Assembly (NCBI RefSeq): GCF_018687715.1
Contig: NC_056766.1
Coordinates: 28,424,433-28,488,432 of the forward strand
Direction: 5' to 3'
DNA: 64,000 nucleotides
Origin: Carya illinoinensis
Lineage: Eukaryota; Streptophyta; Magnoliopsida; Fagales; Juglandaceae
The notes under the pieces were generated by a model. It saw nothing but the letters and a program-made list of their open reading frames with translations, made no database searches and had not been told where the DNA came from. Each line of letters starts with the position of its first letter. Within the stretch, counting starts at the first letter, position 1. Position numbers and translations under genes: made by a program. This document shows, one piece after another, positions 48,547 through 62,000 of this stretch.

Positions 48547-48769
48547 CTTTTGACACTGCATATTACGTAAGTCTTCAGAGGAATTAAGGTTGGATTGATA
48601 ACAACAGATCATCAAGAACTCAATTTAGATAAAAGAACATTTGTTCCTTCTGTTGAAGCAATGGCATCTCAACTCTCTCTTTGAGCACCAATTTTTAGTG
48701 TCTATGACAAATTAAAGCTTGGAGATGTCCAAGTTCTTACTAGGAATGAAGGCGAAGTTTGAGTGAGCT

Positions 48770-48985
48770 GCAATTATGTGGGATGAGATACAAAATTCTC
48801 ATCTCATCTTATTTTATCATTACAATTTTTTCAAATTCCCACACAAAATATAATAAACAATTTAATTTTTCTAAATCTCAATTCAATTTTTTCAATTTCA
48901 AAAATAATAATAATATTTTAAACTTTCATTTAAAACTAAAAACTCTCATCTCACTGTCCAAACCTACCATTAATCATCGTTGAGA
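48770..48985. repeat. MITE-like repeat, family A, inverted copy
   Basis: The copy carries 'tctcatctcatctta', 'atcattacaattttttca', 'cacacaaaatataataaa' and 'ctctcatctcactgtcca', all found in other family A copies. Confidence 0.6.
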
Positions 48986-48989
48986 TCTC

Positions 48990-49555
48990 ATATATTCTAA
49001 CTTTTCCTAAATGTGAGTTTGAAGGTATTGGATGTTGTAAATTTGCCAAATATGTCAAAATAATAGACTATAGTGCAACAAATTTGGCTGCAAATCCATT
49101 CATCCACTTGTTGGATGTTAACAAACTGTCTCCTTTCACGCTCTCCTCCCTGCCTATGGAACAAGAACTTGAACCTTTTTTCCATTGCCTTCTTATTTAA
49201 ACTCTTTTTATAAATTTTTTGATTGCACTAGTGTTTTGTACAGGATCCTCCACCCCTTCTCTTGTATTCCAAAGCTTTGATTTAATGCAACCATAAAAAA
49301 ATAGGACCACTTGTATTTCCATCAAGGTTTTTTTTTTTTTTTATTTTATAAATCAAAGTTGAACTTCCTAAGAATTATAAAAATGAAATTTCACAATTAT
49401 ATGAGTATACATAAATGCCTTGTATTAATGCCAAAAAATCTCACAACAGACCGAAAAGGGAAGAAAGAGTCATTCCCGGCCCGCTATAGAGATTAGAGCC
49501 TCGATCGGTGTGGTCTCGAGCTCCCGATAGTGGTTTGAAGCAACTGTGAGGCATT
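48990..49555. other. no gene seen
   Basis: AT-rich DNA with a short GC-richer patch at 49470-49530 that looks like part of the following dispersed repeat. Confidence 0.4.
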
Positions 49556-49559
49556 TGTA

Positions 49560-50068
49560 TGTACATCCATAGTAATGAATAAAAAGCAAATGTAGGAAAA
49601 ATAAAGAAATTGAGATACACAGATCTACGTAATTCGGCATAATGCCTATATGCGTGGATGTTTGGGGAGGAAAAATTCACTATAACATGAGTATTTTACA
49701 ATCTCTCATTTCTCACTATACAATGAAAGTCAGATCTCTATTTGCTAGAAGAGATATTATCGCTTGAGCTCTCGTCGCGAGATAAAGAAGCTGAAGAAGT
49801 CCCTTTCTCGCCTGGTCTGATTCGTTTTTATCCCTTACCTTGGGTATGATGAGGAATGACAGCCTTTTTTCTTGCTTGTCTGACCACCTCTCTTTTCTTC
49901 ACTTTTTCCTCTTCCTTTTTATGGTCGCCTTCCCTTTCTTCCTTCAAAATTTCTTTTCCCTTGTCCTCTCTCTATTCCTTCTCTTTTCTCCACTTTTTCC
50001 TCTTCCTTTCTGAGGTCGCCTTCCCTTTCTTTCTTCTAAACTTTCTTTTCCCTTGTCCTCTCTCTATC

Positions 50069-50137
<69 letters not shown>

Positions 50138-50170
50138 CCTTTATCTTTTAGTGGTGCCCTTTGATGGGTT
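49560..50170. repeat. LTR-like dispersed repeat, second copy, with CT tract
   Basis: Positions 49560-49840 resemble 800-1040 in order and wording: a block like 'agatctacgtaattcggc', 'ttttacaatctctcat', 'tatacaatgaaag', 'gctctcgtcgcgag' and 'ccctttctcg'. Both copies run into pyrimidine-rich DNA; here that includes a (CT)n microsatellite at 50072-50135. I could not find primer-binding or purine tracts, so an LTR identity is only suspected. Confidence 0.45.
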
Positions 50171-51575
50171 GTGCCTAGTTTATCTGGCCTGAGATACTCT
50201 ATCTTCCTTTAGTTGTTTATCTATGTTTTAATAAGTCCACACTCTCTTTAGAGAAGGAAAAAAATAAAACCATTTATTTTTTCAGATGGTGATAAATTAA
50301 AGGACCCCAATGTACTAAGTTTTAGACCAATCATAATCCTGTTCCTAAGTAATTATATATAAGGGATCAAGTGTAATTTTAAACCCACATGTAAGATCGA
50401 TGGACTAACCAAGTCATAGTTAAAATCTTTTAATTCATGGTGAGAAGTGTAGAAAGTTGAGTACTTTGGTATCAATATTGCATGTGAACAGGTAAGTCCG
50501 TTAGTAATTAGCACTTGGATACATTAATTCTTCTTGTGTTATATAAATGTCTACATTAATTTATATAATATTCTATTTATGGGACTATGATTCTTTTTAA
50601 ATCAACTTGCGTTAAAATTGATATCGCATACAAAAGGACCGCCAACAAAACAACCAAAACATGCATTTGCTATAGTGGACTGGTGAATGGACTACTTTTG
50701 AGGCATTCCCGGGAATCATCCACAGCAGAAAGAGGCGAGCTGGCATTTGAATATTATTGCATTGAAATGGTCCTTGGAGAATATTTTTAACTCCTTTGGA
50801 TAAGAGATTGAGGAAAACCCAGCTTCTAATAATAAAAAAAAAAGGGGACAAAACTAATCAATTTTATAGAGGTTAGGGAGAGATCGACTCCTTAGGTTGG
50901 GAGAAATTAATGGATTAATCAAACTACCTTGCATTGTGGAGGGCGGAACATCTTAGGTAGTGACTGGGTTGCAGAGAGTCCGGATGTGTGGTAATGGTGG
51001 ACGGGTGTAATGGATCGAACTCTCTACATCATACAAAACGAGAAAAAATGAGAGAGAGATCAGAGAGAGAGAGAGAGAGAGTTAAATGACATATCTACAT
51101 TAAGAAAAATGCTATAAACTAAACTCGCATCTAATTCTTATTCCACTGTAGTAATGTTGCTTTTATCATCAATCTCATTTTTTTGAAAAAGAAAGGAGTT
51201 GACATAATGATTTATAGGTAGTGCCATAGCTACACAGTATAATGAGAGTACAATGGAAGTTTAATATAGAGTGTAACATTTGCATTGAGAAGTGAGAGGG
51301 GAGAAGGAAGGGAGAAGAAGGGATCGACAAACATCAAGCAATGAAATGCTTTAAATGGACACTATACAGAGTCTCTATAAACCACGCCCTCGATCTCTAT
51401 AAACCTATCAACTTTCAATCCAAAGAAAGTGTTGATTTAAGTGGGGGAAGTAGCTGTAGCTCCTTCCTCCATTTGTCGTCTCCTCGTCTTTAACCTCACG
51501 TATCATAGAAGTTATTAATATAGACTTTTTCAGAGTTTTTACTTGTTTTTTTTTCTCTTTTAAGATAGAATATGG
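50171..51575. other. no gene seen
   Basis: AT-rich intergenic DNA with a short GA tract at about 51060-51082. No domain-bearing ORF. Confidence 0.4.
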
Positions 51576-52028
51576 TTGATCTATTGCCTTCCAATCAACT
51601 CTGAGCAACACAAGCGCCGTACCACGAGCTTCCTAGGCTGCCGTTCTACAAGATACAAGAAGCAGCCTTGCAAAATGGTGGTTGAGGGTACTTCATGTGC
51701 TGCCCAAAGTAGTCATTGGCCTTCCTTGCCCCCCATGATCAAAGCTCCGAACGCCACATGCATTGCTCCAGCAGGTTCCTGGGCCTCGGATCTTCAAGAT
51801 CTTATTGTCGATCATTTGCTCAAATATGTGTGCTTCTCGGATGGTCGCAAGATTGTGGAGGAGTTGACCCTGAAACCTTACTGCTTTCCCTATAACCCAA
51901 AATCAAAATACACCATATCTTCTATCCAAGGTTGTGGTGCGGAAACCGAGGCTTTCTTCAACCACAACAACATATTCAGAAGAGAAATGATAAAACAACA
52001 ACTACTTTACAATGTTTGTATAAAATAA
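51576..52028 (+). other. 150-codon ORF of unknown identity, possible gene fragment
   Basis: Codon use and composition look more gene-like than the surroundings. The middle (SWASDLQDLIVDHLLKYV) is faintly like the start of plant F-box proteins, and the rest (FSDGRKIVEELTLKPYCF) gives no family. No intron, promoter or partner gene is evident. I do not recognise it and it may be a gene relic. Confidence 0.2.
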
Positions 52029-53413
52029 TATTTTTTAAAATATTTATTTTAATTTTGATTTTGATTAAATGGATTTGAATTTAAAAAAATATTATTTTAT
52101 TAATAAGTTGTAAATAAAGTGCAATTCGGTTGTCAGTCTATCATTGCCCTATTCAGAACGACAATCTCTCACGACTGGGCCAGGTGGAGACCTTAGGTAG
52201 ACCTCTTCGATCGATGACTGCTAGGAAAATCTAGCTTCATGATTAGTCATCTATTGGACTATATTGCAGGAAAAAATATAGTTTCAATTATAATTATGCA
52301 CTAATCTATACACCAATATGATATGATTGATCAAAAAGTAAATTTTATTAAAAATAGTGTTAATTTAAATTTTAAATATAAATAAATCAGTATTGATACA
52401 CAAATTAGTGCACGACTGTACTTGTATATAACAAAACTTATATTACAATCTATTAGTCTAAGAGAGTATGGAATCTAGACTACTCTATTAATCCCAACTT
52501 TAACTCTTCATCTTTTCTTTTTAATTCTTTTTACTATTTACTTAGCATTTGGTATGAAAACTTTGGGGGTATTGTCGGAGTTCTCAACCTCCACTTTTTA
52601 TTTATTTATTTTTTTGGAGTTCTCAACCTCCACTTTTTATTTATTTATTTATTTATTTTTTTGGAGTTATCAACCTCCACCTACTGTATTTTGGATTATT
52701 ATAATAAAATTATTAGTTTATAAAACATATTTTTTTTATATATCTGCCCATTAAAAAAAGAAGTAAAGATAGAGCAATAATTTTTTTTATGCAGAGGCTC
52801 GAGATTTTTGAGTTGTTTTTTCCGTCAGCAAAGGATAATAACAAGACTGATATCAAATTCGAAAAATTTATAGCTTGAGTTGTTTTTGTTTAGACTAATC
52901 CTACGTAAAGTTATGAAATATACAAATGTCATTTAATCAGTTTAAAAAAAATAAAGTGTAGTTTATTATTAAAAAATTATTATTATTTTCATATAAATTT
53001 TATATTTATTCATTTTTTCTAAATGATTATATGATATTTTTATATTTATTATTATAATTATTATTTATCTTTTTTAAAAATGTGCACATTATTATTATTA
53101 TTTAAAAAAATAATTTAAAATTTGATTTTATAAACACGTAATTTGCCGACAGATAAGGGCTAATTATACAACGCATGCACTGCAAGAAGAAAATGATACC
53201 TTTTATTGTGAAGAAACCCGACCCCTCCCCCACAACCACAAAACATCAAAGAAACGTAGTATTAATTTCCCAATACACCGTTAAAGAAGGAAGAGAGCTT
53301 TTTCTCTCTTTGATCGGTAGCTAGCGTTTGTGAGTCTCTCTCTCTCTTTCTCTCCCTCTGCAATATAACATCAAGAAAACAAGAAGAGAAGAGTATCAAA
53401 ATCATATTAGAAC
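52029..53413. other. intergenic region and metacaspase promoter side
   Basis: AT-rich DNA. At 52585-52680 'gttctcaacctccact' recurs three times, separated by 'tttatttattta' runs. A family B-like stretch lies at about 52900-53070. The last 130 bp, with 'ctctctctctctttctctc' before the ATG at 53414, look like the metacaspase 5' UTR. Confidence 0.45.
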
Positions 53414-55121
53414 ATGGCACGCAAGGCAGTGTTGATAGGATGCAATTACCCAGGAACCAAAGCAGCGCTCAAAGGTTGCATAAACGATGTGAAGAGGATG
53501 TATCAGTGCCTCGTAGATCGATTTGGGTTTGCAGAAGAAGACATCACAGTCTTGATCGACACGGACGATTCCTACACTCAGCCAACTGGGCGGAATATCC
53601 GCAGAGCTCTGTCGGATCTGGTGCGATCGGCGGAGCCCGGAGACTTTCTCTTTGTTCATTACAGTGGCCACGGCACCCGCCTTCCGGCCGAGACCGGTGA
53701 AGATGATGATACTGGATACGATGAGTGCATTGTTCCTTCTGATATGAATCTCATCACTGGTCATTCTTTCTTCTTTATTTATTTATTTATTATTTTTTTT
53801 TTTTTTCTGTTGGCTTTTTCTATTAATATTTCTGATCCCTATCTATGCCTGGTCGTAGGAATAACATTATTTTTTCTGGAAAATCTTTCTAGGGAATATT
53901 CCCAAGTGATGTGGGGATTCAAGGAAAAAAAATTCTTTTTCTACAAAATATTTCTCGGGTGTATTCCAGGCCAGGTGATGCTTAGGTTTTCTATGGGGAA
54001 AAAAAAAATCTTCCTTAAATCTCAGGATGATGTGCTTTTTTTTCTCCTCCCATGTATCTCTAATACGATTTCTTTTCTTCGTTCTTGATAGAATGACTAT
54101 GAGAAACAAATGGAAGAGGCATGATGATCTACTTTTGCAAAGCTTCTTGACAGTATCATTTTACTGATCGAATCTCATGTTTTTTTAAGAATATAATGTA
54201 TTTTGGGTGTAAACAGATGATGATTTCAGGGAGATTGTAGACAGCGTTCCTGAAGGTTGCAGCCTAACCATTGTGTCCGATTCGTGCCACAGTGGTGGCC
54301 TAATTGACGAGACCAAGGAGCAGATCGGAGAAAGTACAAATCGTCACGAAAACAGCTCAGGTTCTTCCGGTTTTGGCTTTAAAAGCTTTTTGAAACAGAC
54401 GGTGGAAGGTGCTTTCGAGTCTCGCGGAATTAGCATACCCCATCGCCGTCATCACGAGGAGGAAACTGAAGCCGACAGAGATGTTCAGATTGCATATGGT
54501 GAGCACGGCTATGTTAAGGGCAGAGAGCTGCCCCTTTCGACTCTCATCGACATACTCAAGCAGAAAACTGGTAAGGAGGACATTGATGTCGGGAAGCTGA
54601 GGCCAACACTTTTCGATGTGTTTGGTGAAGATGCAAGCCCTAAGGTGAAGAAGTTCATGAAGGTGATCATGAACAAACTTCAGCAAGGTGAAGGAGAAAG
54701 TGGAGAAGGAAGTGGGTTGTTGGGGATGGTTGGAAGTCTGGCTCAAGAGTTTCTCAAACAGAAGCTAGAGAATAACGATGAAGGGTATGCAAAACCAGCC
54801 ATGGAGACACACGTAGAGAGCAAGCAAGAGGTCTATGCCGGATCAACCAAGCGTGCCCTTCCGGATAACGGAATCCTTATTAGCGGCTGCCAGACTGACC
54901 AAACATCTGCTGATGCCACCCCATCAGGCAATGCTGCTGCAGCATATGGAGCTCTCAGCAATGCTATTCAGACTATCCTCTCCGAGACAGATGGTACAGT
55001 GAGTAATCAGGAGCTTGTTTTGAGGGCTCGAGAGGTGCTGAAGAGCCAGGGATTCACTCAGCGACCCGGCCTCTATTGCAGTGATCATCATGTTGATGCA
55101 CCTTTTTGCGTGCCAAGCTAA
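53414..55121 (+). CDS. type II metacaspase, two exons
   Basis: A Cys-dependent protease that cleaves after Arg/Lys and is usually calcium-activated; plant members act in wound responses and cell death. Exons 53414-53759 and 54217-55121 join across a 457 bp GT-AG intron to 416 residues, close to the type II family size (about 400-420). The p20 domain starts directly at the N-terminus ([19 protein letters not shown]) without the prodomain of type I. The catalytic His is in HYSGHGT (about residue 86) and the catalytic Cys in SDSCHSGG (about residue 139). A long linker follows, and the p10-like end carries [14 protein letters not shown] (about 343-356). The C-terminus is PFCVPS. It resembles the Arabidopsis MC4/MC5 group. 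The gene is convergent with the FORGETTER1-like gene. Confidence 0.96.
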
Positions 55122-55689
55122 AAGCACCTTAGCCATTTTGAGAATAAATAACGATATGGGGTTTTGATGTGGTTTGTGTCTGATGTTGAGATGTGTGTGT
55201 GTGAGAGTGTGTGAATTCATTGTACTGGTTTGCTTTTGGGATTTGGTGAACGAAGAAGCTTTATCAAAAAGGATTTTTCTATTTCATGTGTTGTCTGATG
55301 AATGTGCATGTAACCAATACAAATTAGTTTAACAAAAACTATAATCAATACAGCCTAGTAACCTATTGTCTTTTCACATTTCGTGAAAATGTGGATAATA
55401 TACAAAATTATATTCCAAAAAATTGAAGCCCGGACGGAAAAATCAAAATGAATCTGTGCACGTACAGTGCTGTATGGTGCAGAGAATTCCTCTTTTTTCT
55501 CCCCCCTCATAACCCTCTTTCTGTTCTCCAGTGTGAGGTGGCTCTTTCAAACAAAATATATTCACGCTTCGAAACTGTTGCATCCTGACAGGAGAGAAAT
55601 AGACACAAAAAGACATCCCTTCGAGCAAAAACCGACACCTTTGCATGAGAGATAACGGGTGCAGGCGATTATCTCTTTGAGCAAAAAAC
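55122..55689. other. shared 3' intergenic space of two convergent genes
   Basis: This 568 bp must hold the 3' UTRs of both the metacaspase (plus) and the FORGETTER1-like gene (minus). No ORF with a domain is present. Confidence 0.6.
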
Positions 55690-55994
55690 TCAATCGTCAA
55701 TATCTTGAACCCATGCTAAATCTGCAAGCATTGTGTAAGTCAGACTCATTAGTTTCTTGCCCCCATGAAAATATGATTCGATCATACATAAATGAACGCT
55801 GTGTAAATAAAATCGACTCGCTCACTGGAACAATCCCCACAAGTAATGCAACCGCAGGAAAGAAATTAAATAACTTGACATATATAATGCAACCACAGGA
55901 AAGTATATAAATAACTTGGCATATAATGCAACCACGGTAAAGAAAATAAATAACTTGACATAGAATGCCAGGACGTGTTTTCGTCTGTGTACAC

Positions 55995-56043
<49 letters not shown>

Positions 56044-59000
56044 ACCTTGAAGCACAGATTCAACTGCTGCATTGGGGACAAGAAGCCCAACAATCCGCTG
56101 GTTGTCTCTGGTAGTTTCTATACGCACCACACGGAGCCGCTTGTGGCTTTGACGGGCCTACATAATGTTTCAGCAGTCGATCAGTAATAATACATATAGA
56201 ACAGAATGACACTGTTCGCAACAAATTGGAGGACAAAAGTAAAAAATTATCACTCTTTAGCAAGCCGAATTCTTTATTGACGTAGAAACGCAAATAAGAC
56301 ACTGCCCATCGGATCCATCCCTGGGAGTAAATCCCAGATATATGATCCCACCAACTCGAACAGTGTATTGGGTTATCTAGGGGACTCTTGGTGCAATGTG
56401 AATCTACAGCTCATCCCAAATCCACCCTTTGACTAATAGGTTGCACCAGTTCTTTAATCAAGAAAAACAATACAGTACTAAATTATAAAAATCAAGTACA
56501 TTGGTAAATCTGAAAGGATGTACAACTACAATGGAATTAGTGACTTGGTGGAATACACAAAAGTGAACTTTTTGTAACATACTTGAATTTTAACATAACC
56601 CTGAGTTATTATGGTTGGCAAGGGCAGTGATAAGTATATGAAGTACTTAAAACAAGGGGCAAAGAGGGAAAATTGAGCCAATTGGCACCTAAATGCTCAA
56701 TTCCAACTAGTGCCAGCAGAGAGGGAAAGAATGCAGAAAAGACGCAAATATGTAATGGCACTTACTCATCCAAACCTCACATGGCCACCAAGCAGTAAAA
56801 TATAATGTTGTTGTATTGGGCAATCTCAAATAATTTATTAAGAAAATATACAGCCTATATAAGTATGATAAGATGGATGAGTCATGACACAAGGAATATG
56901 CAACATTTAATAAGATCATAAAAAAGTCGAATAAAAGATGATAGATCCATGTTGAAGACCTAGAGATGCAAGTGTGCAGAAGATTAAAAACGAGGGTCAA
57001 AAGGACAGAAACAGGCCAAGAAGTTATGGAGTGAATAACTCTAGATAGCATAATGGCAGAAAAGAGTTCAGATAGCAAAAGCCCTATTATTTCAGATAAG
57101 CTTGTTTGGGTAACCAAAATTAAACTGCATTTTGCTTTTGGAAATTACAAAATCATCACAGATCTATTGATGAGCCAGGCCAGGTTACCTGCTTAGAAAG
57201 GGCCTTCTCAATAGTGCCCCAAACAGGAAAAATGAGTCCACCCAATACATTTACTTCCTGAATTCTTCTGCCAACTGTACAGAAGTTGCCTTGCTTACAA
57301 TTGGGGCCATGCATGCACTGCAGGTAAATATAGCATTAAACTGTGTAAGAAAAAGAAAAAGAACAAGGATGATACAGGATCAACGAGTAAATATCCTTCC
57401 ATTGATGCTAAAAATATCTGAACTTCGAAAATAAATTAAAAAATTTAAGCAAGTAATGCAAGTAATAAAAAACACATCATAAGCATCTTTGCATGAAGTG
57501 TATGTTCCAAAGAATTGAGCTTGACAATGAAAGACTTCCATTATTGTATTCAACGACAGTGCCTCCTCCCTCAATCCCAATAAAGGAAAATCAAACCTTT
57601 ATCTCAACATATTACTAATCACTCCACGAACAAGTGCACCCAGTACATAAGATGTAAATACTTGATAACCCCTTTGGATTCGGCAAACAACAATCCAGAA
57701 AATCAGAAATATTGGAAAAAGCAGAAATAGTATACGCTCCTATCCATGTATAGTTTAGCAAATTATCCACATTAAACCGATTAACAAATTTCATTCTAAA
57801 TAGAAATACCTACAACCATAGAAAAATAATTTCATCAACAATCTCTACCTGTTTAGATGATACTTCAAATTCATCTTCCCAACCACTACGAGCCTTCTCT
57901 AAAGACGATATTTTGCGATACTTATTTTTAAGCTCCGCCAGAGGCATTTCCCTGGAGAAGGTAAAACAATGCGGTTAAAGATTGGAGGTAAGGAGTGAAA
58001 ATGAAGTCTGGTAATTATAATTTTTTTATACCTTAGAGACTCCCCAACAGCTGGCCGTACTATCTTAAACATTCCAGAAGCAGAACTGAATCATAATTCC
58101 AAGGAAAAAATAAAATAAAAAAATGAGTCAAGCACATTGCTTTCCTGATTTGAACTGTATACAAGTACATCCTTGTGCATTTGTGTTGAGCAAATTCAAC
58201 CATCGAGTAAAAATACTAGGATGGTCCCATATGAAAGGTGATATATTACTTATAAAAAAAAATGAAAGGTGATATCAAGCCCCATATTAAATACCAAAAA
58301 TAAAAACTATACGAGTCCATTTACATATTGCTTCATGTTATATGCAACCGAGATAAGAAGGTAAGAACTTAATTTAGATACATTTGAAACACCAGAACAC
58401 TTGTTCTTATAAAATCTTATTTTTTTTTAACAAAAAAGAAAGAAAAAAAAAAAAAGGCTAAGTTGTTGCTACTTCACTTAAAGCCAGAACTGCTTGCATT
58501 CTAGCAATAGGTAACGAAAGTAGATATTCCCTTGCATTTATATTTTTATTTTTTGAAAAGTAAATAGATATTCCCTTACTATTACTGTAGCAAGATAAAA
58601 ACAAGGAAAAACAAATAAGACTAAATGAATAATAAAATCAGCCAAAAGAACAGGTCCTTTTCATCCTAACGCTTCCAAAGCTCTGGAAGCTCTACTCTAA
58701 AATTCAGTCTATATGAATTGGGTTGAACTTAAGCCACAACTCAGTATATGAACATTATCAACGTGGTGCAGCATTCATTGCTTTTTTCAGCAAAAGAAAT
58801 TAATGTTCTTATGGAATCCTTATCATTTAAACAATAGTAACATACTGATGGAGACAAGCCAAGAAATTGGGACATTAAATAATTAAACCCTTATACATAG
58901 ATATATATTTGTATATGTACAACACTAAAAGTTAAAAGTCAAGACATTAATAAGTTGCAATATCTTTCCTTGAATTACTTGTACAAAATTATGATGTACA

Positions 59001-62000
59001 GACATACAAAATTCAACAAGAAAAAAATACGGATACAAGTAGATTCAAGGATAATACCTTTCAAATGCTAATGTGAAGTGACGCCTCCCCAACCACTCCC
59101 TTTTAGATTCATAGAATCCATCATTTGCTGAACTAAGCCCATCCTTTCGCTTCTCGTCAAGAATGGTACTTGCGGACTGACAGGCAAATGAATTACACAT
59201 TTATTTGGCTTCTTGTGAAAGTCAACATACTGTCAAACTAGAAATTGGAGTGGAAAACATACCTCCCATGTGATTCCACGATCAAGAGTGAAAGTAAAGA
59301 GTACTGTTGATGCCCCAGACATTTGATCCACATGAACAGTCTGCAGGGAAAAGCAGTTAGGATGACCAAATTTGTAAAGCCAGTGAGAGATTCAGCAGCG
59401 AATTGACCTTGGGGGTCCCTTGTAATTCGATGACATTAGCTTTCATATCAACAATCCCTGAGTCAAGATTCCCTTCAATGCGTGCATTCTGAATAAGTAG
59501 GTCCAAGATGCCAACAAATAACTCAAATAACCTGTGAATTCATGAGCATGTTCAGATAACAAGCCCAATTCTAACTGCAGTGAGCACATAACTCTTTAAT
59601 AACAAACCACTGACCTATTTTGAATATCAGGTGGCAGTCCCAAAAGCCGATTGAGGAAACGTCCAACGTCATGCATATCAGAGTCAATTATACGGCCAGA
59701 CAACTTTCCAGAATCTTTTCCATTAACTACAGAAAATATAAAACACAAAAATTACAACCAGATAAGTATAAGTCATAAGATCTCACATTCTGCTACAATA
59801 TAACCCAAAATGAATCATTGACAATATTTGAACTATGGCACTTTAGTGCAGTCAACTGTAAGTAGATGATTTTTGTAATAAAAATTACCAAGAACTGTGT
59901 CCCTAACTATTCCCACAGACACAAGAGCAGCTTTTGCCTTTGTTATAAAATCTTGGGTAGTCTCTGGTTTTTCAGATGAGCATCCAGGAGGTACAACAGG
60001 CAGAGAATCCTGAAGAACGGAATATATCAATATTCAGCCTTTCTTTTTCCACAAGCATTAGCACAAATATAAAGAAATATCATTGCTACTAAAAGGTTAT
60101 TAAAAAAACAAAAAAGAACCTGCTCCATGATTCCTTTATACATCACCATAAGGGCTTTCTTTCCATACGCACTATCATAATTATAAGCACTCAAAGTTGG
60201 CCCTGCTCTGCAATGAATTCAATCACATATTCAGAAAGATGATTTGGGGGGTTTAAGAATAAGGTTGGAATTCATTTTCTCATACTTCTTAAGACCAAAA
60301 ATAAACCACACTTGCCTGCGGTCTCCTTGTGTTAAGGCACCAAGAGATTCTAATCTCTTGGCAACAATTGATGCAAACCGGCGTTCCCCGCCAAGATTGG
60401 TGAAGAGTAGCCTGCAAAGAATAGAAGTAGAAATTAGTTCGGTCAAACAAATTCAAAACTTTACAAAACATCAAAGTGCCTACACCTCTATGCACTAGGT
60501 AATCACATTTATAGTTATTTTATGGAATTTAATGCTAAGACTATAAAAATATTCAAGATTAAACTGAGTACTCAGGAAATCAAGCAGAAAGAAAGAAGTG
60601 ACAGTAATAAAAAACTCAATTTAATTCTCTACAGATTTTCTTCTTTTTCGCTATTTTATAGAGGGATCAATTGCAATGTTTTGTAGTAAATGAACTCCTG
60701 CACTATTTAATGACCATTAGAGATTATATACATATATATATATATATTTTATAGAAATATAAAATACAAGTAACATTAAATAAAGACAAGTTAGGAGATA
60801 ACTAGAAGTTCAAATCCTATTGGAGCAAAAATTTCATTAATTCCCTATAGGTCCCTCTTCAAGTTATAACTACCCCTGCAGGTTTTATTTCATATATTTC
60901 ATATATAAGTAAAAGTACTGAAGTTTATCAAAACAAAAAAGACGGATCTCCGATTCTCAAGATGTGTATACATACAAGAAGTCCACCTAATTGGAAAAAG
61001 GAAGAGGGAATAGGAAGTCTAGAAAAGTATAATCAGAAAAATATACACAGTTTTGGGCCACTAATTGTTGAAAGAGTGTATTAAGGATGACTTGACCTTC
61101 TTACTTATAAAAAAAAAAAAAAAGGATGACTTGACCTCCACCATTGACTTTTTGTAATCATCAAAAGTGTGCACAGTTCTCTCTCAAAATACTCTACAGT
61201 AGCTCATGCAGTTGGCTATCAAACCGCCCTTTCCAACATTGTAGATCCACCAGATAAAAGAGCATAACCCCAACTATCCCAAAAGACCAATGACCATGTT
61301 CCATAATTTGCTAGCAACATCACAATGCACAAGAATGTGATCCACTATTTCCCATCATTATGGCACATGTAGCACCGATTAATCATCACAATACTCCAAT
61401 TCCTAACATAATCCCTAAAGGTGGCCAGCCATTCATTCATCCAAACGGGAAATTTCCTTTAAGTTGCAACAAGGGTAGGGAGAGAGAGAGATAGAAACTC
61501 ATTTTTCATTCTTCTATCGTAAAACACAAGCAAAAAAAAAAAAAAAAAAAAATCTAGGGCAAACTCCCAGGGCGTGTCATATTAGAGAGGAGAGAGAGAG
61601 TTTCTTTTCTTGCTTCTCAAGGCTACACGCATATCACCGTTTTTTTGGAGAGCCCACACCATTAGCTGAAAATAGCAACTGAGGAGAAGATTTAAGGAGC
61701 TTCAAGAGTTGCATATATGAGATTTGGAAGAGCAATATTGGAAGTAGCTCTAAAATTTTTGTAAAGCAAACTTCAAGAGTTGGAATCCCAACTACATTGT
61801 TCTAGTTTAAAAGGACCTCAAAAGTTTTTCAAGATTGTGATTTTGCAAAGGAAACTAGAATGAGATATGATATTGTTGATGTACTGTTTGGTTGTTTTGA
61901 TCAAGGGGTCTAGAGTTTTGTCATGAGCATTTGCACATATAAAATGATATCTCGTTGGTGTAACCATTAATATGGTAACAGCCCTTCCCTAGGGGTTGGC

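Noticed and set aside
53402..53764. Antisense ORF over the first metacaspase exon
   Set aside because: It is a shadow of a strongly coding exon; there is no independent signal.
55822..56130. Minus-strand ORFs with a Ser-Leu run
   Set aside because: They read through the FORGETTER1-like exon 56157-56046 into a CT microsatellite; the frame is the exon plus unspliced intron.
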